A stretch of DNA of 40,032 bases from NCBI GenBank assembly GCA_938083015.1, contig CALKCX010000007.1, positions 1-40,032 of the forward strand, read 5' to 3'. Positions 18,123 through 28,023 of the stretch are shown here, piece after piece. A program made the translations under genes and the position numbers. Below the pieces are notes generated by a model. That model searched no databases and had not been told where the DNA came from. It saw only the letters and a list, made by a program, of their open reading frames with translations. Numbering within the stretch: position 1 is the stretch's first letter; each line of letters opens with the position of its first letter. The DNA comes from an uncultured Microcaldota archaeon (GTDB lineage Archaea; Micrarchaeota; Micrarchaeia; Anstonellales; J096).

Positions 18123-18989
18123 TCTATACATATCTTGTCTCGCCTTTACTCTCTCACTATCACCAGGATAATCGATTTTAAATCTTATTATGAACATTCT
18201 AATTACAAGTTGAAATACTATAGATATTTTTATTACATCAATACCTTTCTTAATTTTATCATTAGATGCTTTTGAAAACAATGTTAGTAAAAACTTAGCA
18301 TATCCAATAATATTTTTTGGATCTTCACTTTCAGAGTCATTGAAAAGATTATCTAAAATCTGTCTAAGATTTTCCATAACCTTCTTAGCTTCATCGTATT
18401 TTTCCATTTCAATGTTTTTAAGCATCTTATAAGATAAATCCATGATATTGGCAAATTCAGTAAACGATATCGATCTAACATTGTCTTCATCTTTAGAATC
18501 ATACTCAATAGGTATATCTGGATACAATTCCGGATATTCAGAAATTAATCTTTTAAACTGTTCATTCAATACAGATAAAGATCTTTCTTCTATAACATAC
18601 ATTTTTATTCTAAACTCTGATAGAATCTTTATCAACTCTTCATACCCTATTGGCCAAGTATTCGTTTTAATAACCCTTTTTATCGTATCTATACACCTAT
18701 TGTACAATTCCTTATTTAAATCGGATTCATTTGCAATAGTTTGTAATTCTTCTAATAACTTTTTTAATTCACTAATAATAGCTATATGATACGATTTATC
18801 TTTTATACCGTTTTTTAATAATCTTAATACAAACCCTATTCTATCATCTATTGCATAGATATTATCAAGTTTTTTCATTGCACCTAACATTTCAATAGAT
18901 GAAAAAGTCCTAGTAGTATCTATTTTAACATCCGTCTTTATGATAGCTTTTTTTACTGTCTCTTCTTTATCTTTGAATATCTGTGGCAT
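18117..18989 (-). CDS. Hypothetical alpha-helical protein
   Basis: 290-aa ORF; no family recognised. Confidence 0.6.
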   Translation of the reverse strand: MPQIFKDKEETVKKAIIKTDVKIDTTRTFSSIEMLGAMKKLDNIYAIDDRIGFVLRLLKNGIKDKSYHIAIISELKKLLEELQTIANESDLNKELYNRCIDTIKRVIKTNTWPIGYEELIKILSEFRIKMYVIEERSLSVLNEQFKRLISEYPELYPDIPIEYDSKDEDNVRSISFTEFANIMDLSYKMLKNIEMEKYDEAKKVMENLRQILDNLFNDSESEDPKNIIGYAKFLLTLFSKASNDKIKKGIDVIKISIVFQLVIRMFIIRFKIDYPGDSERVKARQDMYRS

Positions 18990-19009
18990 TGATATAATAT
19001 ATGTTATAC

Positions 19010-19816
19010 CTATTTTAAAAGATATTCTCTCATTCTCATTGCACTATTTTCTAAATCAGGAGTTTCTAATATAACATTTATATTTACTCCTAATTCTATT
19101 GCAACATCTAAAAAAATTCGATAATCAGGTATGTATTTTGTAGTTAAATTTAGATGTTTAATTTCTCCTTTATCATTGTATTCTATTTCAGAAAAATGTA
19201 TATGCAATCTATCTATGATTTCAACATCTTTAAAAAATCTATAATATTCGTCTTTACTTCTAAAATCGTATTCTCGTGTAGCTTGAAGATGAGCTATATC
19301 AAATATAGGCAATACGTCTACATCTTGATATAATCTAATTAGAAAATCCATACTACCAAACCCGACTAGTTTACCTCTACTCTCTGGACCTAATCTACAT
19401 CTTATTCCAATATTTTTTCTATATTCATCTAATTCTCTATATATATCTTTGACAATTCGATAATTTTCATCTTTACCTAATAATGGTAATAAATAACCTG
19501 TGTGTATTGCAGTCACATACCCACCTGCTATATCAGTTATTCGAAGAGCTTGAATTATATGTTGTTTTGATCTTTCTAATACATTTTTATCTCTTGAAAG
19601 AAGGTTTATATAATACGGGGCATGTGACGATAAAATTATATTCATATCTTGTGATATAGCTTTAATTCTCTTAGCTTTATCTTCAGTTAATCTTACACCA
19701 TGGACAAACTCTAATTCAAATGCATTTAAACCTAACTTGGCCGTATATTCAATTCCCTGTTCAGTATTACAATTCTTACAGCCTATTGGAATACCAGCTA
19801 TACCTAAAGAGATCAT
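19010..19816 (-). CDS. Endonuclease IV / AP-endonuclease-2 family TIM barrel
   Basis: GLNAFELEFVHG, SSHAPYYINLLS, AIHTGYLL, GPESRGKLVGFGS, PIFDIAHLQA, LHIHFSEIEY, VILETP. Confidence 0.85.
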   Translation of the reverse strand: MISLGIAGIPIGCKNCNTEQGIEYTAKLGLNAFELEFVHGVRLTEDKAKRIKAISQDMNIILSSHAPYYINLLSRDKNVLERSKQHIIQALRITDIAGGYVTAIHTGYLLPLLGKDENYRIVKDIYRELDEYRKNIGIRCRLGPESRGKLVGFGSMDFLIRLYQDVDVLPIFDIAHLQATREYDFRSKDEYYRFFKDVEIIDRLHIHFSEIEYNDKGEIKHLNLTTKYIPDYRIFLDVAIELGVNINVILETPDLENSAMRMREYLLK

Positions 19817-19844
19817 ATTTAAATATTAAAGATATTTAAAAAAC

Positions 19845-20042
19845 ATGGTTAGTCTATTGATTGGAATGTTATTATATATTATAATGGTAAATTTAATAAT
19901 CACGATAGAACAGAATTATGTTTTTATATCAACTAGAGTAAAAGCAATAGATATTGCAATAGCCCGAGATCTATATTTGAATGATCTTCCTAGATCAAGT
20001 TATTGGATAAAATCAGATATAATAGCTAATGTATTTAATTAA
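19845..20042 (+). CDS. Possible small membrane protein
   Basis: 65-aa ORF with hydrophobic N-terminus preceded by TTTAAATA/TTTAAAAAA; stop overlaps the convergent gene end by 4 nt. Confidence 0.45.
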   Translation: MVSLLIGMLLYIIMVNLIITIEQNYVFISTRVKAIDIAIARDLYLNDLPRSSYWIKSDIIANVFN

Positions 20043-20755
20043 GCTTTTATTGTCGTAGATACCTGTATCTCTGGAAGTCTTACAGTTTTTAGACTTTCCA
20101 ACATATGATTGACGTTTTGATATTCTCTAACAAAAGATCGATAAGCTTTAATATTTGATATGAAAGTTTTATCATGAATATTGTTAACTATAAAGTCTAA
20201 ACTTCTCTTTAGATCTATAAATGTTTCTTTAAATTCATCATACATATCGTCATTTTCTAACAAGCTAGATAAAAAATATACCATATTTCTTGCCTTTCTC
20301 ATACTAAAACCATCTTTTGTTTCTTGTCTTGTATATCTTGTTATGGCCACTTCTATCATCATATCAACTAATATACTAATACTAACCAGTACTTCTAACA
20401 TGCTTTTTAAATAAACCATTCTTATCTCTTCATCAATATTGTTTAAATCTATAGATCTTCTCTTGGCCATATTCTGAAATAGTTTATCTAAATCTATCTC
20501 AAATTGTACTATACTGTCATTTTCTCTATATGTAAAAACAGCTTTTCTTCTCTCTATTTGCTCACATAACCAGTTTCTATCTTCTATAGGTATTTCTGGA
20601 TTTTTTATGGCCATTTCAATCTGTTTTATCAATCTATGCTTTACATCATTACTAATTGAGGTTTTCCAATCATTTGATTTATGTTTGAAATACTGTGACA
20701 ATGTTTGACTAATCCTTCTGTTTACCTCTTCTTCATTAATCTGAGACCTTACCAT
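20039..20755 (-). CDS. Hypothetical alpha-helical protein
   Basis: 238-aa ORF; no family recognised. Confidence 0.6.
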   Translation of the reverse strand: MVRSQINEEEVNRRISQTLSQYFKHKSNDWKTSISNDVKHRLIKQIEMAIKNPEIPIEDRNWLCEQIERRKAVFTYRENDSIVQFEIDLDKLFQNMAKRRSIDLNNIDEEIRMVYLKSMLEVLVSISILVDMMIEVAITRYTRQETKDGFSMRKARNMVYFLSSLLENDDMYDEFKETFIDLKRSLDFIVNNIHDKTFISNIKAYRSFVREYQNVNHMLESLKTVRLPEIQVSTTIKA

Positions 20756-20787
20756 TATTTATATATTAAGTTTCTATTTTTAAACAT

Positions 20788-21915
20788 TTAATCTCTTAAA
20801 GCTTCTATAGGAGATATTTTCAATATGTTTCTTATAACTAAGATAATTGGGAATATTATTGAAACTAAATATAAGATAATGCTGTTAAATAGAAGTTGTT
20901 CGATTTTGTAATATACTGGCAATATATTATTTAAATACGCTGCCAATAATAATGAAATTATCAATGCAAGTCCTATTCCAGATAATACCAATATAGATAT
21001 TTGATAAAATATTAATAATAATACTTGTCCATCTGTTGCTCCTATTGTCTTCATTACAGCAATCTGCTTTTTTCTTTTTATTATAGAAGCCAATATCGTA
21101 TTTGTAATACCAAAACTAGCTATTACACTTGATATCAAAGATAAAAATATACTTGCTAGACCTATAGCGTCTAGAATAGATCCTATGTTTTCTCTTATGA
21201 ATTTAGAACTAATTACTGTCACCTGTCTAGTAGATCTAGACAATGCCGCCTTTATTTCATCTATTACCTTTTCTTCATCACATTGCAAGTTATACCTACC
21301 TAAAAGAGCATTGTATTCATCTCCAAAAATATCTTTTCCATCTTCTAAAGATACAAATACCTGATTATCCGTATCTTGAAAATTAGATTTATCTAATAAA
21401 CCAATTACCCTATATGTTCTATTTTGTATTATGAAGTTATCTCCTATTTTAATATCAAGATTTTTCCAGAGAGTATATCCAATTACAACTACTCTTTTAC
21501 TATCTTCACTAATTCTTCTTCCTTCTTTAAGACTTATGTATAATTCATTATCCAATAAGTATAAATCGGATGCTATTAAATTTAGATTACCTTCTTTATC
21601 TTTATATTTATAATCTGCTCTCTTACTAATAGTCGGGTATAATAATGTTATACATTCAGATGATCTAATAGTATTATAATCTCTATCGTTAAAAAACGAT
21701 AGACCAGAACCTATGCCACCTGTAGTAGGCAATATTACTAATTGATCTGGTTGAAATAATAATAATTCTGAAAAGAAGAAGTTTAGACCAGTTTGGACTA
21801 ATATGATTATGAAGAAAACTAAAAACGCAGCTATGAATACAGTTATTATTGTTATTATAGATCTAGTCTTATCAGATAGGTTATAACGAATTGCCAATTT
21901 TAAAAGTTTATTCAT
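20788..21915 (-). CDS. ABC transporter permease, MacB/FtsX type
   Basis: N-terminal TM, extracytoplasmic domain, then three TMs with IIKRKKQIAVMKTIGATDGQV and ISPIEALRD. Confidence 0.87.
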   Translation of the reverse strand: MNKLLKLAIRYNLSDKTRSIITIITVFIAAFLVFFIIILVQTGLNFFFSELLLFQPDQLVILPTTGGIGSGLSFFNDRDYNTIRSSECITLLYPTISKRADYKYKDKEGNLNLIASDLYLLDNELYISLKEGRRISEDSKRVVVIGYTLWKNLDIKIGDNFIIQNRTYRVIGLLDKSNFQDTDNQVFVSLEDGKDIFGDEYNALLGRYNLQCDEEKVIDEIKAALSRSTRQVTVISSKFIRENIGSILDAIGLASIFLSLISSVIASFGITNTILASIIKRKKQIAVMKTIGATDGQVLLLIFYQISILVLSGIGLALIISLLLAAYLNNILPVYYKIEQLLFNSIILYLVSIIFPIILVIRNILKISPIEALRD

Positions 21916-23080
21916 TTCTCAACGCCTCTGCAGGTTCTATGTTATTAGCATATCTAGATGGAAAATAAACAGAAATCAATATTGAAATTCCTAATAATAT
22001 AATTGATATTAATATATCGGAAGGGTATAGCTTATATTCTAAATAATTACTTAAAATAGCTATTATTATAAAAGAAGGTAATAATCCTAATAATACGAAT
22101 AGGGCCACCATGCCAAATATTAAGAATGTAATGAAATTCCTATCTGCGCCGATTACTTTTAATGTAGCAAATTGTTTATATTTTTCAGATACGAATATAT
22201 ATAGATTGTTTATCAAGTTTATTATACTAACTACTATTGAAATCGAAGCTATTAACAAAAAGAATATTTTTAGACCGTCTATTAAAACGTCAATCTGTTG
22301 AGATATTGAAGAAGCAGCTAAAATACTATAATTTCTCTTATTAGGATCGTTTATCTTTCTACTCTTATCTAATATTTCATGTATACTTTCTATTATCATT
22401 TTTTCATCAAAACTATTATCGAATTTTATTATTATAGAATAAACTCTTTTTTCATCTAGACCAGCTACTTTGATTAAATCTTCTACTAACATAAATATTG
22501 CATTGTCTAAATTAAATAAATTTTGCCCCACTTTCTTGAATATACCAGCTATCTTAAATGGTCTATTGTTTATCTTAATAATATCACCTGCTCTTAATTC
22601 ATATCTATCTGCTAACGCCCCACCTATTAATATCTCTCCATAATTTAAATCCGTCTTACCTTTATCTAATTCTGAAATATCGTATAATATGTCAACACCT
22701 TTCTTCTCTATACCAGTAACTTGAAGAGTAAAATCGGCCTTTTTCGTACTTATTTTTAGAAATGTTGCAGCTCCTTTATACACATCTAATACTCCTGGAA
22801 TTTCATATATTGATTTTAAATCTGATTCTTTAAAAGTCTCTATTATTAGACCAGTTCTAGCAGCTCTCTGTATTAAAAATGGATTGTCGATTACTACTGG
22901 TACAATTATCATAATATTTGAACTTAGTCTATTTAAATTAGATATTAATTGTTCTTTTTGAGCATTCCCAAATCCTAGTATAGATAAAAAGAATAATGAA
23001 GATATAAATATTGACAGTATTACTAAAAACGATCTAAGTTTATTATAGGTTATAAACCTAATTATTAGCTTATATATCAT
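21908..23080 (-). CDS. ABC transporter permease, MacB/FtsX type
   Basis: Same architecture; SEKYKQFATLKVIGADRNFI and IEPAEALRNE. Confidence 0.87.
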   Translation of the reverse strand: MIYKLIIRFITYNKLRSFLVILSIFISSLFFLSILGFGNAQKEQLISNLNRLSSNIMIIVPVVIDNPFLIQRAARTGLIIETFKESDLKSIYEIPGVLDVYKGAATFLKISTKKADFTLQVTGIEKKGVDILYDISELDKGKTDLNYGEILIGGALADRYELRAGDIIKINNRPFKIAGIFKKVGQNLFNLDNAIFMLVEDLIKVAGLDEKRVYSIIIKFDNSFDEKMIIESIHEILDKSRKINDPNKRNYSILAASSISQQIDVLIDGLKIFFLLIASISIVVSIINLINNLYIFVSEKYKQFATLKVIGADRNFITFLIFGMVALFVLLGLLPSFIIIAILSNYLEYKLYPSDILISIILLGISILISVYFPSRYANNIEPAEALRNE

Positions 23081-23747
23081 CTACTTCTACCAACGTCTTA
23101 TTCTTAATAGTATATATCTTTTGAGCTGTCTTAGCTATATTATAATCATGGGTAACTAAGACTATTGTATTACCATCTCTATTCAATTCTCTAAATACGT
23201 TTAAAACTTCTTTTGCACTATCCGGATCTAGATTACCGGTAGGTTCATCTGCAAATAATATTTTAGGTCTATTTACTAAAGCTCTTGCTATTGCTACTCT
23301 CTGTTTTTGACCTCCACTAAGTTGAGAAGGGTAAAATCTTAATCTTTCTCCTAATCCAAGACGTATCATTAGATTTTTAGCGTATTCTTCATCAGTATTA
23401 CCTGAAAATACGAATGGAAGAATAACATTTTCATATGCAGTTAATTCAGGTATAAGATTGAATTGCTGAAACACAAATCCTATTTTAGTAGCTCTAATTT
23501 TAGATAACCTTACATCGTCTAATTTTGAAGTATCCTCGTTATCTATTATTACCTTGCCTTCAGAAGGTCTATCTAAAGTTGCCATAATATTTAGCAATGT
23601 ACTTTTACCAGATCCACTAGGAGCTACTATAGAAATAAAAGTACCTTTATAGATTTTCAAATTAACATTTTTCAATATCCATAATATGTTTTCTCCATCT
23701 TTGTAAAACTTACCAATAGATATAAGTTCTAATACTATTTTTTCCAT
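23070..23747 (-). CDS. ABC transporter ATP-binding protein (LolD/MacB type)
   Basis: SIVAPSGSGKSTLLNIMATLDRPSEG, QLSGGQKQRVAIARALVNRPKILFADEPTGNLD. Confidence 0.95.
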   Translation of the reverse strand: MEKIVLELISIGKFYKDGENILWILKNVNLKIYKGTFISIVAPSGSGKSTLLNIMATLDRPSEGKVIIDNEDTSKLDDVRLSKIRATKIGFVFQQFNLIPELTAYENVILPFVFSGNTDEEYAKNLMIRLGLGERLRFYPSQLSGGQKQRVAIARALVNRPKILFADEPTGNLDPDSAKEVLNVFRELNRDGNTIVLVTHDYNIAKTAQKIYTIKNKTLVEVDDI

Positions 23748-25129
23748 TTTCTAAATAAAAACCATCCTAATAGTATTGCAATGGCCGCAATTACAAAAAT
23801 AAACGTATTATCATTCTTAGTTTGAATTGGATTAGATGCGTTTATTTCGTATTCATATTCTCTTTGATATTCATTACCAACGTTATCTCTATAATTAACT
23901 ATAATTTTAATATCGTTTTTCCCAGCTGTCGGAATTATAGTAAATCTCTCAGTCGTATAATCATTTGGCAATATCTCTCCTATGAATTTTCTAGAATTAG
24001 ATATCTGGGCCGTATTACTAAACAATGAAACTTTTACTCCAAGTAAATTGTAATTTTCTGCATTACCTACAACTACATTTAATACTCCTGGTGTTCCAGC
24101 AGTAAGATTATTATATTCGATATAGACATCTATATTAGTTTGAGAGAATACTTTAATTGGTAACATCACTGTAATAGATCTCATAGTACCTTTGTAATTA
24201 TATGTAATTAAAAATTCATTTAATACCACTCCAGGATTACCTTTATAGAAAGTATCTACTTCCAATCTAAGCTTATTATTAGATAAGCTTGGAATTGTTA
24301 GATAATTAGGTTTAATCATCAATATCGGACCTTTAGAGTAAATCTTCACATCTCTTATCTCTTCTATACCTTCGTAATTGACCATTAATACCAATTTACC
24401 CAATCCATCTTGAAGATTTGTTACCTGTTCTAACTTAATATTCGTAGGAGTTTGTTCAACATTTACCTTCAATATTGTATTATATTTAAACGTGCTAAAC
24501 TTCGTATTATACTGTATTTCAATAGGAAAATCTATGCTACCAGTTTTATTACTAATCATATAGCTTATAGATACGTTTTTACAACCTTCTATATAATCAA
24601 TATAATAGTCTTTGACTAAAAACTGTCCTTTAATTCTAACTGTTTCAATAGGGCGATTAGTACATATCTCTAATATAGTATCGCCATTATCGAATAATAA
24701 TCTGTCTCTTATGTTAACATCTAATTGTCTCTCTTTTTCTACCTTTAAAGCTATTGAACTATAACTTGATATTATTTTATTTTCTCTCTGTGTTTCCAAA
24801 TAACCTGATAATTTAACATCAACAGTATATACTCCTTCTGTAATATTATTATTTGGTATTGGTATTATCACAGTTCTTGAAAATCTCTGCGGTATATTAT
24901 TCTGAAGCTCAAGATTACCTATATTGCTAATAGATTGATAGAAAGATGTCGAGGTTTCAATTATAGCTTGTTGAAAATTCTTTGGAGGATCTGTAATTGA
25001 TGAATAGAAGATCACACCATTTATATATAATATGGCCACATCTCCAGGTTTATATATGTTTTTATCAAAAGATAATTGCTCAATATATATTGCTTTTGAT
25101 ATTATTAAAAGTAACAATACGTAGATCAT
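23735..25129 (-). CDS. Secreted, C-terminally anchored beta-rich protein linked to the ABC system
   Basis: Signal-like N-terminus, repeated Ig/NPCBM-type beta strands, C-terminal TM IFVIAAIAILLGWFLF followed by RKWKK; overlaps the ATPase gene. Confidence 0.7.
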   Translation of the reverse strand: MIYVLLLLIISKAIYIEQLSFDKNIYKPGDVAILYINGVIFYSSITDPPKNFQQAIIETSTSFYQSISNIGNLELQNNIPQRFSRTVIIPIPNNNITEGVYTVDVKLSGYLETQRENKIISSYSSIALKVEKERQLDVNIRDRLLFDNGDTILEICTNRPIETVRIKGQFLVKDYYIDYIEGCKNVSISYMISNKTGSIDFPIEIQYNTKFSTFKYNTILKVNVEQTPTNIKLEQVTNLQDGLGKLVLMVNYEGIEEIRDVKIYSKGPILMIKPNYLTIPSLSNNKLRLEVDTFYKGNPGVVLNEFLITYNYKGTMRSITVMLPIKVFSQTNIDVYIEYNNLTAGTPGVLNVVVGNAENYNLLGVKVSLFSNTAQISNSRKFIGEILPNDYTTERFTIIPTAGKNDIKIIVNYRDNVGNEYQREYEYEINASNPIQTKNDNTFIFVIAAIAILLGWFLFRKWKK

Positions 25130-25181
25130 GCTTTTATATTTACATTAAATATTTAAAGATGTAACATCAATGAATTGAATA

Positions 25182-25265
25182 GCTGGGGTCGCCTAGTCCG
25201 GTATGGCGGTGGCCTGCTAAGCCACTTCCCGAAAGGGTTCGTGGGTTCAAATCCCACCCCCAGCG
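25182..25265 (+). tRNA. tRNA-Ser(GCT), no encoded CCA
   Basis: Acceptor GCTGGGG/CCCCAGC; anticodon stem GTGGC/GCCAC with loop CTGCTAA (GCT at 25216-25218); long variable arm TTCCCGAAAGGG; T arm GTGGGTTCAAATCCCAC; discriminator G. Confidence 0.97.
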
Positions 25266-25300
25266 TAGGTATTTTTAAAAGTTTTATTAATATAAAAATT

Positions 25301-25630
25301 GTGAACAGCATAGAAGAAACTATAGATAGATTAAATACATTGCAAGAAAAGTTAAAAACTATGGAAAAAGAATACGAGTTAAAGAAGATGTCAATGGATA
25401 AAGAGTATAAAGAAGAGATAAATAAGATAAGATTAGAAATCGATAAAGAGATAGAACAAAGGAAAATCGAGATAGATCATAAATTGGATATTAAATACAA
25501 TAATATAGCTCAGAATACAATAATGTATTATGAATCTATAAATTTTAAAGAAATAGACCCCTCGCAGATAGCAGATCTTATGTTATCTTTATTCAAGAGG
25601 GAGTTAGATGAAATCAGAAAAAATATATAG
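25301..25630 (+). CDS. atpH: A-type ATP synthase subunit H (peripheral stalk)
   Basis: GTG start at 25301 in frame with the track ORF (the 25175 start runs through the tRNA). Coiled coil upstream of atpI in canonical order. Confidence 0.8.
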   Translation: MNSIEETIDRLNTLQEKLKTMEKEYELKKMSMDKEYKEEINKIRLEIDKEIEQRKIEIDHKLDIKYNNIAQNTIMYYESINFKEIDPSQIADLMLSLFKRELDEIRKNI

Positions 25631-27314
25631 ATTAGCTATATTTTTCGTAGAACATATAAAAGATAAATTAATAGCAAAATTACATGAATTAGGAATAGTT
25701 GAAATTAAAGAAGCTGTTATCAATACAAGATTTGACCCATCTCATGATCTTTCTTTACTTAGTAACCTTGATTATGAATTACAGACAATCAAACCTGGTA
25801 ATAAAATATTAGATAGTATTGATTACAATTATGTATTACAAAAAGCTAAAAGATTAAGAGAATTGTATAAAAATGCAAAATTATTAAACGATGAAAAGAA
25901 AAGATTATTAGATAATATTCAAGATTCAGAACTTGTAATGAGTTATATAAATTACGATAAATTACCAGAAGGATATAAATTGATAGCTTTTCAGATAGAT
26001 GAAAAGGATCTTAAAGATAAGAAGAATTGGGAAGTATATAGATTGCCTGATAATAAGCTTATAGTATTTATTCTAACTGAAACTGGACAAAAAGTAGAAT
26101 TACCTGATAAAGCCGAGATACTATATGTACCTAATAGTAAAGAAGAGCTAATGCAGATGAGAAATAGAATAAAAGAGATAAATAAGGAAATAATAAGTAT
26201 AAACGATGAAATAGAAAAAATAGAATCTGACGAATATCTTCAAGATGTTAAATTCTCAATTATGGTATACTTAGAAAGAGAGAATGTTGCAAAATTAATT
26301 GGTAAAGGAGAGGGATATGGACTAATAGAATGTTACATACCTGAGAAAAATCTTAGCTTATTAGATGAAATAAAACGAGAATTTAATGATGATATTTATA
26401 TTATATATGAAAAATTAGAAGATTCACCTGTAGTTTACATTAATAATCCTGATTATGTAAAACCTATAGAACCAGTTTCCTATTCTTTTGGAGGCATACC
26501 TAATTACAAAGATATAGATCCAAGTTTACTATATTATCTTCTATTTCCAATAATGTTCGGTTTTATAGTAGGTGATGTTATATATGGAATAATAATAATG
26601 ATATTGGCCAAATACGTGGAAAGTAGATTTAAGCAAGGAATATTTAATGGAATGGCCAAGTTATGGTTTATGGGGGGCGTATGGAGTATTATCTTTGGAA
26701 TTATATTCAATGAATTCGCTGGATTTGAATTATTAGGATTTACTTTATTTCACAGAGGAGATCATGTTATAGAATATCTTGGTTTCTCATTGATAATCGG
26801 GTATATTCATTTAACATTAGCTTATATATTGAATATTAAAAAACATATAAAGCATCTTGATCATGTATTACCATCAATAGCATGGTTAATCCTATTAAAT
26901 GTTTTAGCTTTATACTTATTAGGTATTTTCTCAGAATGGTTTTACATTGTTATAATCATAGCTATATTAATATTGTATAAAGAAGAGGGAATACTTGGAA
27001 TTATCGAATTGCCTAGTATACTTTCAAATCTTATCTCTTATGTTAGATTGGCAATTCTAGGAATAGTAGGTGTAATATTAGCTAGTCTTATCAATAGATT
27101 ATTCTTACCAGATCTATTTTCATTGATATTCTTTATAGTATTTCATCTATTACACATATTATTAGTTATACTCGAAGGATCTATTCAGGCAGGCAGGCTT
27201 AATATTGTAGAATTTAGATCTAAATTCTTTGAAGGAGGGGGAAGATTTTTAAACGTATTTTCAATAAATAAAGTCAAAGGTGAACAAAGATGGCAGAACA
27301 GACAACTGGATTAA
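25608..27314 (+). CDS. atpI: A-type ATP synthase subunit I/a
   Basis: Long N-terminal coiled coil; membrane domain MFGFIVGDVIYGII, LGFSLIIGYIHL, LSNLISYVRLAILGI, HLLHILLVILEGSIQAGRL. Confidence 0.94.
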   Translation: MKSEKIYRLAIFFVEHIKDKLIAKLHELGIVEIKEAVINTRFDPSHDLSLLSNLDYELQTIKPGNKILDSIDYNYVLQKAKRLRELYKNAKLLNDEKKRLLDNIQDSELVMSYINYDKLPEGYKLIAFQIDEKDLKDKKNWEVYRLPDNKLIVFILTETGQKVELPDKAEILYVPNSKEELMQMRNRIKEINKEIISINDEIEKIESDEYLQDVKFSIMVYLERENVAKLIGKGEGYGLIECYIPEKNLSLLDEIKREFNDDIYIIYEKLEDSPVVYINNPDYVKPIEPVSYSFGGIPNYKDIDPSLLYYLLFPIMFGFIVGDVIYGIIIMILAKYVESRFKQGIFNGMAKLWFMGGVWSIIFGIIFNEFAGFELLGFTLFHRGDHVIEYLGFSLIIGYIHLTLAYILNIKKHIKHLDHVLPSIAWLILLNVLALYLLGIFSEWFYIVIIIAILILYKEEGILGIIELPSILSNLISYVRLAILGIVGVILASLINRLFLPDLFSLIFFIVFHLLHILLVILEGSIQAGRLNIVEFRSKFFEGGGRFLNVFSINKVKGEQRWQNRQLD

Positions 27315-27541
27315 TTATGGCAGGATCTGATGCAGGTATGTTGGCCATAGGTGCAGGTTTAGCAGTTGGACTAGCAGCTATAGCTGCAGGTTATTCTCAA
27401 GCTAAGATTGGATCTGCTTTTGCAGCTACTTTAGCAGAAAGACCTGAACTTAAAGGAGATATGCTATTATATATAGTAATTCCTGAAACTATATTGTTAT
27501 TAGGATTCGTGATCTCATTCCTAATATTACAAAGATTGTAA
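27290..27541 (+). CDS. atpK: A-type ATP synthase subunit K/c (single hairpin)
   Basis: Two TMs, AGYSQAKIGSAFAATLAERPELKGDMLLYIVIPETILLLGFVI. Confidence 0.95.
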   Translation: MAEQTTGLIMAGSDAGMLAIGAGLAVGLAAIAAGYSQAKIGSAFAATLAERPELKGDMLLYIVIPETILLLGFVISFLILQRL

Positions 27542-28023
27542 TGATAGATGATCAAATATTAAATAAAAAACGAGAAGAATTAGAATTAGATTTAGAGAAT
27601 TATAAAGTAAAATTAGAATTTGAAAAACAGAAACTAATAGAAAATTGGAAGAAAGAGAAAGAAGACGTTTTATTAAAATTTGAAAGACAATTAATAGAAA
27701 AGAAAGAAGAAGAGATTAGAAATTTAAAAAATAAACTAGAAAGAGAATTGAATGAGAGAAAAAAAGAGTTTATTGAAAAGCAGATAGATAGAATATTAGA
27801 ATATATGAAAGATAACTATTCGGCACAACTTAGAGATATAATTTTAAATCTTGATTATGAAGAAATTATAGTTCCCGAGTATTTAAATATAGAAGGAGCT
27901 AAAAAAGATGCTAAGATCAAATTTGGTTTTATATACAGACCTATAGGTAAAAGCTATTATGTAAACATGGATATGAGAAGGATATTATATAAATATATAG
28001 ATAAACTATTAGATCAAATATGA
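27541..28023 (+). CDS. atpE: A-type ATP synthase subunit E
   Basis: N-terminal coiled coil and position between K and C. Confidence 0.8.
   Translation: MIDDQILNKKREELELDLENYKVKLEFEKQKLIENWKKEKEDVLLKFERQLIEKKEEEIRNLKNKLERELNERKKEFIEKQIDRILEYMKDNYSAQLRDIILNLDYEEIIVPEYLNIEGAKKDAKIKFGFIYRPIGKSYYVNMDMRRILYKYIDKLLDQI

Noticed and set aside
25175-25630. ORF start at 25175 giving MNSWGRLVRYGGGLLSHFPKG...
   Set aside because: That N-terminus is a translation of tRNA-Ser; the true start is probably GTG 25301.
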